The translations under genes and the position numbers were made by a program. DNA of 28,359 bases from positions 1-28,359 of the forward strand of contig CAZFHI010000023.1 in NCBI GenBank assembly GCA_964518875.1. Reading direction: 5' to 3'. The notes under the pieces were generated by a model. It was not told the DNA's origin. It made no database searches and saw only the letters and a list, made by a program, of their open reading frames with translations. The stretch's first letter is position 1. The number at the start of each line of letters is the position of its first letter. Source of the DNA: DTU024 sp964518875. Its GTDB lineage: Bacteria; Bacillota; Clostridia; Christensenellales; Aristaeellaceae. This document shows, in pieces, positions 16,132 through 22,384 of the stretch.

Positions 16132-16140
16132 ATTATAGCA
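16132..16140 (-). promoter_or_regulatory. Extended -10 promoter of ychF
   Basis: On the minus strand TGC precedes a perfect TATAAT (complement of 16132-16137), about 25 bases before the ychF start codon. No convincing -35 hexamer is visible, which the TGn extension may offset. Confidence 0.6.
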
Positions 16141-16237
16141 CATATCCGTACGTATATGGAATGCAGCGTATTTGTTTATTTGTTTAAAAATCTAAAAATA
16201 CTTAGTGCATAGAGCTTTAAGCGCTCTTAATTTTCAT

Positions 16238-17053
16238 CTAAACGCTTTTTGCTTTAGCAAGCACGCGCTTTACAAAGCCCCGGCAGCCTGCGTTAAGCTC
16301 GTTCAAAAGCCCCTGCGCTCCATTTGCCCGCCATACCCCGGCAAGGTAAAGCATGCCGCTCATTGCACCGAATTTTTCATAATAGCCGCCCGTGTTTGAC
16401 TGTATTATAAGTTCCTTCTGGCGTTCTGGTTTCTGCTCTTTTATAGCCTCATTAAGCTTAAGACTACTTTGCTCAAAAACAGTCCGCAGCTTTTGTGACG
16501 TCCAGTCAACCTGTTCAAGCTCTTTGTTATTGTAAGAAAGCAAATGCGCGAAGCCCTCGTCAAAAACTATGGCATCAAGCTTGTTTATGTAATTATCTTC
16601 TTCCATCGCTCTCGCAATGTCTGGCTCGCTGTAAGCCATAAGCACATGAACGCCTTCATGAGTCAAAAGATTGCTTATCACATTTTTCAATTCGTTTTCA
16701 GACAGGCCGTAATCCGCAATGCGGACTAAATCCAATATAATATGCGTTTTGCCGTCAGGCGCCTTCTTTACAACGGCGTCATAAGGCGCAGGGTATCCAA
16801 CAATTAAGTCTACGTTTATCTGAATGTTTTTTCTATCAGGAAAAAGTATATCGACAACGTCGTTATTCAACGGAACAAAATTTTTGGTTATCATTTTAAT
16901 ATCGTTTAAAATTTTTTCAACGGCTTTATGTGTTTTTTCACATTCCGGCGGGTTTTCAAAGCGCTTTTCTTCTTCGAAATACCACTCTGAAGCGTATTTT
17001 GAAACGTCTTTGCCCTTTAAATACTCTTCAGCCAAAAAATCCTCAACGCGCAT
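16238..17053 (-). CDS. Putative zinc-dependent peptidase (HExxH, gluzincin-like)
   Basis: A 271-residue cytoplasmic protein (no signal peptide) that I cannot assign to a named family with certainty. Residues 132-136 read HEGVH, an HExxH zinc site, within a helix (NVISNLLTHEGVHVLMAY). About 30 residues further, DEGFAH (165-170) offers Glu166 as the third ligand, the spacing and motif seen in several gluzincin-type families with a DEGxA helix. The preceding strand HIILDLVRIADYG resembles the usual edge strand. The ATG at 17053 has AAGGAG at 8-base spacing. Upstream by 59 bases is a DUF4298 gene, probably in the same transcript. A weak hairpin (AGAGC/GCTCT, 16211-16227) beyond the stop may end it. 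Substrate unknown; a non-catalytic role is possible. Confidence 0.75.
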   Translation of the reverse strand: MRVEDFLAEEYLKGKDVSKYASEWYFEEEKRFENPPECEKTHKAVEKILNDIKMITKNFVPLNNDVVDILFPDRKNIQINVDLIVGYPAPYDAVVKKAPDGKTHIILDLVRIADYGLSENELKNVISNLLTHEGVHVLMAYSEPDIARAMEEDNYINKLDAIVFDEGFAHLLSYNNKELEQVDWTSQKLRTVFEQSSLKLNEAIKEQKPERQKELIIQSNTGGYYEKFGAMSGMLYLAGVWRANGAQGLLNELNAGCRGFVKRVLAKAKSV

Positions 17054-17112
17054 TATTTACTCCTTATTCAATATATTATTTTTATATAGTTTTTTAGCAA
17101 TTGATATGTTTT

Positions 17113-17412
17113 TCAGTGTTGCTTTAAAAACCGAGTCGCAATTTCCAGCATACGGATATACGTTTGAAAAGAGTCCCCGATTAAATTATATACAGCGTCC
17201 TCGGACAAAACACCGCATGGAATGCCTTCGTAATCATCGCTGTTATTTGAAATATCCATATCCTTCTGATACTCTTCGGATAAATAATATTTTTTAAGAG
17301 CCAGATAATCAGCCTGGTTTGCTTCAAAATCATCCAGGGCTTTATTCAGCGCTTTAAGCTTTTGTTCTGAATTATTTAATATTTTTTCAAATATAATAAC
17401 ATGTTCTTTCAT
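17113..17412 (-). CDS. DUF4298 family protein
   Basis: A 99-residue cytoplasmic protein matching the DUF4298 pattern: a helical N-terminal half with heptad-like spacing (FEKILNNSEQKLKALNKAL), then YLALKKYYLSEEYQKDMD, then the family hallmark CGVLSEDAVYNLI and a final helix. The function of the family is unknown; members are often small single genes in Firmicutes. The ATG has GGAGG seven bases upstream. The 110 bases upstream hold no clear promoter, so it may be read from the AAA ATPase gene. It is followed by the putative zinc peptidase gene. Confidence 0.87.
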   Translation of the reverse strand: MKEHVIIFEKILNNSEQKLKALNKALDDFEANQADYLALKKYYLSEEYQKDMDISNNSDDYEGIPCGVLSEDAVYNLIGDSFQTYIRMLEIATRFLKQH

Positions 17413-17523
17413 TTTATGCCTCCATTTGTAGATTTTAGTTTATTTTTAAAAGAAAATTTAATCTGCCGTAATTTATATTTTACGCGTCCGAGAGCCGCGC
17501 TTTAACAGCAAAAGCTTTATTAG

Positions 17524-18696
17524 CTACCATTCTTCCATTTCTAAAAACTTTTCTATGTTTTTATGGATTATTCCATATTGACTAAAATCCACTTGATCCA
17601 TAGAAACTACATATTTTTTGAAATTATCATTAACCAAACTATAAACGCCAAATTCTCTTGCAATTGTAGATTCGTCAGCCAGTAAATAAGCAACCTGTAT
17701 ATAAATTGCTTCGTCGCCTTTATATAAAACAAAATCAATTTCTTTATCGTTCACCTTGCCCACGAATACCTGATATCCCCTGATTTTGCTTTCTATAAAC
17801 ACAATATTTTCAAGAATCAGCTCAATATCTTTTGTTGGGTTTGCAAGCAAAGGAAGCCTTAAGCCATGATCAACTATATAGTACTTGTCATTTACTGTAA
17901 GAAATTTTTTGCTCCTTATATCCTGATTTCTAAGAGGATATATCAAAAAAGCTTCCTCACAATAAGATAGATAGTTAAGAATAGTATCCACAGAGGCTTT
18001 CCGGCCAACAGATTTAAAATATTTTTCCAGCGAACGAGCCGAAAAAACCTTGCCGCTGTTTATTAATATGTATTTCACAAGTCTTTGCAATAAATCAACA
18101 TCCCGTATTTGATTTCTGCTTATAATATCTTTTAAAACTACTGAATTATATACGTCGTTCAGGTACACTCTCGCAGCTTCCTCGCTGTAGCTTAATTGAT
18201 TAAGATAAGGCATACCGCCATAATACAGGAATTTACCGAAGCTTTGATTGTTTTGCTTAAACTCAGAAAAACTAAAAGGATATATAGTAAAAGACACATA
18301 CCGACCTGCAATATGCGTAGCTAATTCCGATGAAAGCAGGTTTGAGTTGGAACCTGTAATGTAAATATCGCAATCGTAGGTTACACGATAAGAATTGACG
18401 CTTTTTTCCCATTGGTCAACAAGCTGTATTTCATCGAATAGAAAATACAGCTTGCCTTCTTTGCCTTCAGCAAACTCAGAAACATAATTGTTCAGCCGTT
18501 CATACTGTAAAAGGTCAGAAAATAAATGGCTTTCAAAATTTATCATTAGAACGTGGCTTTCATCTTCTGCGACTTCATCTTTAATCTGTTGCAAAAGCAC
18601 CGATTTGCCGCTACGCCTGAAACCAGTTATTACCTTTATGATATCTTTATTATAAAAGGGCCGTATTCGTTTTAAATATCTTTCTCTAATAACCAT
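17524..18696 (-). CDS. AAA-family ATPase with DUF4143 C-terminal domain
   Basis: A 390-residue AAA_14/DUF4143 protein. The ATG at 18696 is chosen because GGGAG lies nine bases upstream and MVIRERYLKRIRPF matches the usual family start; longer readings would cover the promoter. Walker A is GFRRSGKS (25-32), Walker B is LYFLFDEIQ (Asp88-Glu89), and ITGSNS (113-118) is sensor 1. A winged-helix-like segment follows (SARSLEKYFKSVGRKASVDTILNYL), then the C-terminal part related to PD-(D/E)xK nucleases (NDKEIDFVLYKGDEAIYIQVAY). There the usual E-V-K reads Q-V-A, so nuclease activity is probably lost. Such genes are common, mobile between genomes and functionally unassigned, with a defence or toxin-like role sometimes suspected. 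Three palindromes at its promoter suggest tight, possibly self-exerted repression. Confidence 0.9.
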   Translation of the reverse strand: MVIRERYLKRIRPFYNKDIIKVITGFRRSGKSVLLQQIKDEVAEDESHVLMINFESHLFSDLLQYERLNNYVSEFAEGKEGKLYFLFDEIQLVDQWEKSVNSYRVTYDCDIYITGSNSNLLSSELATHIAGRYVSFTIYPFSFSEFKQNNQSFGKFLYYGGMPYLNQLSYSEEAARVYLNDVYNSVVLKDIISRNQIRDVDLLQRLVKYILINSGKVFSARSLEKYFKSVGRKASVDTILNYLSYCEEAFLIYPLRNQDIRSKKFLTVNDKYYIVDHGLRLPLLANPTKDIELILENIVFIESKIRGYQVFVGKVNDKEIDFVLYKGDEAIYIQVAYLLADESTIAREFGVYSLVNDNFKKYVVSMDQVDFSQYGIIHKNIEKFLEMEEW

Positions 18697-18710
18697 TAAC
18701 AGCATCTCCC

Positions 18711-18806
18711 GTCTATTATAGTAGACATTATATCGTGCTTTTATAATTTTGTCTACTATAATCGACAAAAGTTCATTTTTACATAAGTCTGTCTGTTATA
18801 AACGAC
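18711..18806 (-). promoter_or_regulatory. Three operator-like palindromes, 40-bp period
   Basis: Three related 16-mers lie at 18711-18726 (GTCTATTATAGTAGAC), 18751-18766 (GTCTACTATAATCGAC) and 18791-18806 (GTCTGTTATAAACGAC), each starting exactly 40 bases after the last. All share GTC-N10-GAC with a TATA centre; the middle copy extends to TTTTGTC...GACAAAA. Copy 2 overlaps the -35 box, copy 1 covers the likely transcription start, and copy 3 lies upstream. This is the layout expected for cooperative repression by one protein on one face of the DNA. Confidence 0.8.
18727..18755 (-). promoter_or_regulatory. Promoter of the AAA ATPase gene
   Basis: On the minus strand TAGACA (complement of 18750-18755) is followed after exactly 17 bases by TATAAT (complement of 18727-18732). 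The -35 box lies within the second palindrome and the -10 box abuts the first. The leader before the ATG is only about 25 bases. Confidence 0.8.
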
Positions 18807-18808
18807 AG

Positions 18809-19152
18809 CTGTCCTTTTCCAAACTTATTTACAGGCCATGTACAAGCCAGGTTTTGGCTTAATTGTTGTTTTTCATTTATATTGTTAACTTTTGCCACTT
18901 TGGCTAAGGTTATACGATGCCTGCGGGCAGCCGCAAGCCCATGTTATACGAAGCATCGCCTTATACATTCCTATAACGATTCCAATACATATATCAATTA
19001 GAAGATGTGTTTTTTCATTGCTTTCATTGTTTTTTACTTTTACCCATAACGCGCCTTCCATAAAATATGATTTATAAGAGCATAGAATATATTACTATTT
19101 AAGCTTGCATATTACAAATCAGCTTTCCAAAAAACACGCAAGGCATTTATAC
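18809..19152. other. Gene-free AT-rich stretch with a repeat-flanked hairpin
   Basis: No convincing gene is seen in this stretch between the ATPase promoter and the tRNA terminator. GTTATACGA occurs twice in direct order (18909-18917 and 18943-18951). Between the copies is a GC-rich hairpin (TGCGG-GCAG-CCGCA, core of 18919-18937). CGATGC (18915-18920) and GCATCG (18953-18958) form an outer inverted repeat. The rest is AT-rich and featureless. A 61-codon open frame on the plus strand (18892-19077) has no ribosome binding site or recognisable product. Confidence 0.5.
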
Positions 19153-19186
19153 AAAAAACGCCGCTGCAACTTAATTTGCAGCGGCG
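19153..19186 (-). terminator. Terminator of the tRNA operon
   Basis: CGCCGCTGCAA (19159-19169) and TTGCAGCGGCG (19176-19186) form a perfect 11-bp GC-rich stem with a 6-base loop. On the minus strand it is followed by six Ts. It lies 8 bases beyond the tRNA-Cys 3' end. Confidence 0.92.
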
Positions 19187-19193
19187 TAATATC

Positions 19194-19268
19194 TGGAGGC
19201 GCCACCCAGACTCGAACTGGGGAATAAAGGTTTTGCAGACCTTCGCCTTACCACTTGGCTATGACGCC
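19194..19268 (-). tRNA. tRNA-Cys (GCA)
   Basis: The 75-base cloverleaf has acceptor arms GGCGTCA and TGGCGCC, anticodon loop CTGCAAA (GCA), the TTCGAGT T-loop, U as the discriminator base typical of tRNA-Cys, and an encoded CCA. It is the last gene of the five-tRNA operon. Confidence 0.97.
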
Positions 19269-19275
19269 AAAAAAA

Positions 19276-19351
19276 TGGAGCGGTAGACGGGACTCGGACT
19301 CGCGACCTCCACCTTGGCAAGGTGGCGCTCTGCCAACTGAGCTACTACCGC
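19276..19351 (-). tRNA. tRNA-Gly (GCC)
   Basis: The 76-base cloverleaf has acceptor GCGGTAG pairing with CTACCGC, anticodon loop TTGCCAA (GCC), and encoded CCA. It is separated from tRNA-Cys by seven bases. Confidence 0.97.
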
Positions 19352-19355
19352 ATTG

Positions 19356-19431
19356 TGGTGCCTTGGGGCGGAATCGAACCACCGACACTGTGATTTTCAG
19401 TCACATGCTCTACCGACTGAGCTACCAAGGC
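19356..19431 (-). tRNA. tRNA-Phe (GAA)
   Basis: The 76-base cloverleaf has acceptor GCCTTGG with CCAAGGC, anticodon stem TGTGA/TCACA around CTGAAAA (GAA), the GTTCGATTC T-arm, and encoded CCA. Confidence 0.97.
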
Positions 19432-19434
19432 TTG

Positions 19435-19512
19435 TGGCGACCCGGAAGGGGTTTGAACCCTCGACCTCCAGCGTGACAGGCTGGCATTCTAAACCATCTG
19501 AACTACCGGGCC
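19435..19512 (-). tRNA. tRNA-Asp (GTC)
   Basis: The 78-base cloverleaf has acceptor GGCCCGG pairing with CCGGGTC (one G-U), anticodon loop CTGTCAC (GTC), the GTTCAAACC T-arm, and encoded CCA. Confidence 0.97.
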
Positions 19513-19514
19513 AA

Positions 19515-19590
19515 TGGTGGGAGCAACAGGACTTGAACCTGTGACCCCCTGCTTGTAAGGCAGGTGCTCTCCCAGCTGAGCTATACTCCC
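19515..19590 (-). tRNA. tRNA-Val (TAC)
   Basis: The 76-base cloverleaf has acceptor GGGAGTA with TGCTCCC, anticodon loop CTTACAA (TAC), and encoded CCA. It is the first gene of the operon, and the order Val-Asp-Phe-Gly-Cys is typical of clostridia. Confidence 0.97.
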
Positions 19591-19622
19591 ACTTTACAGC
19601 GCCAGTCAAACGACGCTTGTAT

Positions 19623-19651
19623 ATATTACACAGATTTTTTTATATTGTCAA
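19623..19651 (-). promoter_or_regulatory. Promoter of the tRNA operon
   Basis: On the minus strand a perfect TTGACA (complement of 19646-19651) is followed after 17 bases by TAATAT (complement of 19623-19628). It lies about 33 bases before tRNA-Val. Confidence 0.85.
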
Positions 19652-19716
19652 GGGGAAAAAATCTTTTTGCTGAGAAAATTTGTACCGAAGTCAAAAGCTC
19701 TAAAAAACAGTAATGA

Positions 19717-19745
19717 TGTACATTTTTATGTTGTTATGTTATAAT
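19717..19745 (+). promoter_or_regulatory. Extended -10 promoter of ssrA
   Basis: TGT immediately precedes TATAAT (19740-19745). TGTACA at 19717-19722 is a weak -35 at 17-bp spacing. Transcription would start near 19752, giving a short leader to be removed before the mature 5' end. Confidence 0.75.
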
Positions 19746-19773
19746 ATGTTTGCAGCAAGCTCTGCACATTCAT

Positions 19774-20124
19774 GGGGGTGCACTGGTTTCGACGGGAATG
19801 GGCGGGGACATTGTAAGCGAGCTGCGGACCCTGAACCGCATAAAAACAGGGAAATTAAAAGTAACTGACAACAATCAGCAACTTGCTTTCGCGGCATAAG
19901 CCGTGAACGTCGTCCTCAGGTTCTCACCGCTTGAGAAGACGGCGCCATTTAGGTGAGGAACGGATACGCCAAAGCTTTGAGGCGATATCTGAATTATGAA
20001 GCTACCGATATAGTTTGCCTGCCTGCTGGCGCGCTGTATAGGGAATTTAAGTAAACAGGCTGCGCTCGGAGAAAACGGTGTACCGCGTTTTCGGACAGGG
20101 GTTCAACTCCCCTCACTTCCACCA
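19774..20124 (+). ncRNA. ssrA: tmRNA (SsrA)
   Basis: tmRNA rescues stalled ribosomes by acting first as an alanyl-tRNA and then as a short message that tags the product for proteolysis. The 351-base gene starts GGGGGTGCACTGGTTTCGAC, and its first seven bases pair with CACTTCC before the encoded ACCA end. The T-arm region GGGGTTCAACTCCCC precedes it. The tag reading frame ends at the TAA at 19897-19899. By its place after GTAACT, the resume codon is probably GAC at 19867, giving the tag DNNQQLAFAA. The in-frame upstream codons would add Val-Thr, so the tag start is less certain than its LAFAA end. Four pseudoknots are expected in the middle but were not folded here. Confidence 0.97.
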
Positions 20125-20129
20125 AAATT

Positions 20130-20168
20130 CCCGAAAGTGTTAAATAATAGCGCTTTCGGGCTTTTTTT
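20130..20168 (+). terminator. Terminator of ssrA
   Basis: CCCGAAAGTG and CGCTTTCGGG form a 10-bp stem with one G-U pair, followed by C and seven Ts. It begins five bases after the CCA end. Confidence 0.93.
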
Positions 20169-20261
20169 GTTACAAAAAGCATTAATGTTATTGCTAAACC
20201 AATAAAAAAGCTCTGCCTTTAAAGCCTTAAAACAGCTGCCTAAATAATTTTATTTTAACCA

Positions 20262-20290
20262 TTGACATTAGTAGCTTCCTACCTTATAAT
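20262..20290 (+). promoter_or_regulatory. Consensus promoter of the marR-MATE operon
   Basis: Perfect TTGACA (20262-20267) and perfect TATAAT (20285-20290) at exactly 17-bp spacing. Such a strong promoter would need repression, which fits the inverted repeats lying on it. Confidence 0.93.
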
Positions 20291-20305
20291 TCCGTAGCAA
20301 GCTAC
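20271..20305 (+). promoter_or_regulatory. Paired operator-like repeats for the MarR regulator
   Basis: Two inverted repeats of the form GTAG-N4-CTAC occur: GTAGCTTCCTAC (20271-20282), inside the promoter spacer, and GTAGCAAGCTAC (20294-20305), over the expected transcription start. The second extends to a perfect CGTAGC-AA-GCTACG. Their starts are 23 bases apart. The position is ideal for autorepression by the MarR protein encoded next. Confidence 0.75.
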
Positions 20306-20382
20306 GTAAACGGCTTGCAAAACCTGGCGGATTATTATTGATGCTGCTTAAATCAAAATTCTAAAGAAAGGAGGAGTGAACC

Positions 20383-20841
20383 ATGGCTGTAGATCAAAAC
20401 AACAGCATAGCCATACTTATAAAAAAACTGGCTCTTGAATACGATAAGCTCTCCAGTCCCCTGTTCGCAAAATATGATCTGTCGCCTTCACAGTACAAGA
20501 TACTTATATATATCTACCAGCAGGAAGGCCAGACCGCGCGCGTAGTGGACCTTGAAAAGGCGTATTCCATGACCCACCCGACGGCCATAGGCCTGCTCAG
20601 ACACTTAGATAAAAAAGGCTTTACCCATAGGATAGATAACCCGGACGACGGCCGGGGCAGATTAGCCGCCCTTACCCCTAAATCCATCAGCCTGCAAAAA
20701 GAGCTTGAAGCCCTGGGCGACCATTTGGAAGAGACTTTTGCCGCAAATTTAACAGAAGACGAGAGAGCGGAGCTTATCCGCCTGCTCAACAAATTAATGG
20801 ACAGCAAAAACGATTCAGGAGATAAAAACAATGGAAAGTAG
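20383..20841 (+). CDS. MarR-family transcriptional regulator
   Basis: A 152-residue winged-helix repressor. The helical N-terminus (IAILIKKLALEYDKLSSPLF) forms the dimer interface, followed by the DNA-binding core (LSPSQYKILIYIYQQ, ARVVDLEKAYSMTHPTAIGLLRHLDKKGF), the wing (NPDDGRGRLAALT) and a long C-terminal dimerisation helix with a charged tail. MarR proteins usually bind small phenolic or xenobiotic ligands and release DNA. AAAGGAGG precedes the ATG. The last 11 bases overlap the MATE exporter gene in another frame, so regulator and pump are translated together, as in MepR-MepA of Staphylococcus. The operators probably lie at 20271-20305. Confidence 0.95.
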   Translation: MAVDQNNSIAILIKKLALEYDKLSSPLFAKYDLSPSQYKILIYIYQQEGQTARVVDLEKAYSMTHPTAIGLLRHLDKKGFTHRIDNPDDGRGRLAALTPKSISLQKELEALGDHLEETFAANLTEDERAELIRLLNKLMDSKNDSGDKNNGK

Positions 20842-22231
20842 TGTAGAAGTAGATGAAAATCCTTTGGGAACGGAGCCTTTAAGGCCGCTGCTGCGCTCCA
20901 TAGCCGTGCCCGCTATGATCGCTAACGTTATAAACGCACTTTACAACATTGTCGACCAGATATTCATAGGGCAGGGCGTAGGCAAGCTCGGCAACGCGGC
21001 GACCAGCGTATCCTTCCCACTCACAACTATATGCCTGGCCATAGGCCTTATGGTAGGCCTTGGCGCGGCTTCCGGCTTCAATCTGGAGCTTGGCAGGAAA
21101 AACATAAGCAAGGCGAAGCGCTTCGCCGGTACAGCGGTAGGCATTCTTATAATAAGCGGCGTTATTATCTGCATATTCGTACGTATTTTTTTAGAGCCGC
21201 TGCTTAACATATTCGGCGCCACGGAAAACATAATGCCCTACGCTTCCACCTATGCCGGCATAACTTCCATCGGCATACCCTTCCTTCTCTTTTCCACAGG
21301 CACCAACCCTCTGGTACGCGCCGACGGCAACCCCAAGTATTCTATGTTCTCCATTGTGGCGGGAGCGGTTTTAAACACCATACTTGACCCTCTTTTCATT
21401 TTCACATTCGGCTGGGGCATAGCGGGCGCCGCCTGGGCAACGGTTATAGGCCAAGTTATATCCGCCCTGATACTGGCATTTTACTTTAGAAAGCTCCGCA
21501 CCGTTGACATGGCAATGTCTGATTATATTCCTAGCTGGCATGTAACTGTTGAAATCTGCAAACTCGGCTTAAATTCCTTTATATTCCAGTTTTCAAACCT
21601 GTTAGTGCAGATAACCCTTAACAACGTTCTTCGCACATACGGCGAAAACTCCATATACGGGGCCGATACGCCTATCGCCGCCGCAGGTATTGTTATGAAG
21701 GTAAACGTTATTTTCATCGCTCTTATAATTGGCTTAATAAGCGGCGCGCAGCCAATATGCAGCTACAATTACGGGGCGCAGAAGTACACAAGGGTACGCG
21801 CCACCATACGCCTCTTCCTTACGGACGCGGTCATAATTTCCGTAACGATCTGGATATGCCTGCAGTTATTCCCGCACCAGATAATCGCGCTTTTCGGCAA
21901 AGGCGACGAACTGTATTTTGAATACGCTGTAACCTTCATGCGCACATATTTGTTCTGCACATTCTTAAACGGCGTTCAGATATGCACGTCCACTTTCTTT
22001 CCATCCATCGGCAAAGCTACAAAAGGCGCTATACTGTCTTTCTCAAAGCAGATAGTATTCCTGATTCCTTCTCTGCTGCTGCTGCCTAAGTTTTTAGGTC
22101 TTGACGGCATACGCTTCGCGCAGCCCACCACGGACGTTCTTTCCTTCGCCATGGCGGTTATATTTCTCCGCCGCGAGTTAAAGGAAATGCCTGAAGAAGA
22201 TATCCCTTTGTATAAGCCCGCGCAGGCTTAA
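20831..22231 (+). CDS. MATE-family multidrug exporter (MepA-like)
   Basis: A 466-residue polytopic membrane protein with about 12 predicted helices in two homologous halves. These exporters use Na+ or H+ antiport to remove cationic drugs and related compounds. Typical features are the N-terminal LRSIAVPAMIANVINALYNIVDQIFIGQGVG, the internal GAASGFNLELGRKN loop, the mid-protein FTFGWGIAGAAWATVIGQ, and GAQPICSYNYGAQKY at the start of the second half, which is characteristic of the MepA-type branch. CAGGAG lies nine bases upstream of the ATG. It is regulated with the overlapping MarR gene and ends at a clear terminator. Substrates cannot be told from sequence. Confidence 0.95.
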   Translation: MESSVEVDENPLGTEPLRPLLRSIAVPAMIANVINALYNIVDQIFIGQGVGKLGNAATSVSFPLTTICLAIGLMVGLGAASGFNLELGRKNISKAKRFAGTAVGILIISGVIICIFVRIFLEPLLNIFGATENIMPYASTYAGITSIGIPFLLFSTGTNPLVRADGNPKYSMFSIVAGAVLNTILDPLFIFTFGWGIAGAAWATVIGQVISALILAFYFRKLRTVDMAMSDYIPSWHVTVEICKLGLNSFIFQFSNLLVQITLNNVLRTYGENSIYGADTPIAAAGIVMKVNVIFIALIIGLISGAQPICSYNYGAQKYTRVRATIRLFLTDAVIISVTIWICLQLFPHQIIALFGKGDELYFEYAVTFMRTYLFCTFLNGVQICTSTFFPSIGKATKGAILSFSKQIVFLIPSLLLLPKFLGLDGIRFAQPTTDVLSFAMAVIFLRRELKEMPEEDIPLYKPAQA

Positions 22232-22273
22232 CAGCTTAAGCAGGCATAAATTTAGTAAAATATCAATTAAAAT

Positions 22274-22319
22274 AAGTCTGACCATAAAATTTAAGCAGAT
22301 TGGCCAGGCTTTGTTTTTT
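22274..22319 (+). terminator. Terminator of the marR-MATE operon
   Basis: AAGTCTGACCA (22274-22284) pairs with TGGCCAGGCTT (22301-22311) over 10 of 11 positions, with a 16-base loop, and is followed by TGTTTTTTC. Confidence 0.85.
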
Positions 22320-22338
22320 CTTCCGGATACTAAACTTA

Positions 22339-22367
22339 TTGACATATAGCAATAAAAAAAGCATAAT
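22339..22367 (+). promoter_or_regulatory. Promoter of the yesN-yesM-like sensory operon
   Basis: Perfect TTGACA (22339-22344), a 17-base spacer and CATAAT (22362-22367) lie about 17 bases before the response-regulator ATG. The leader is therefore very short. Confidence 0.85.
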
Positions 22368-22384
22368 ACAAACGAGGTGGTTAA

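Noticed and set aside
18909..18951. Resemblance of GTTATACGA to the lacI start region and to loxP arms
   Set aside because: Only 9-12 bases match, the reading frame does not give a LacI-type helix-turn-helix, and no 8-bp spacer with mirrored 13-bp arms is present.
19255..19609. Short open frames on both strands
   Set aside because: They run through the tRNA genes; such frames are a familiar annotation artefact.
19153..20168. Possible integrated element at the tRNA/tmRNA locus
   Set aside because: No integrase, no duplicated tRNA or tmRNA 3' end, and housekeeping genes on both sides.
19994..20182. 62-codon minus-strand open frame
   Set aside because: It overlaps the tmRNA 3' half and its terminator and has no protein features.
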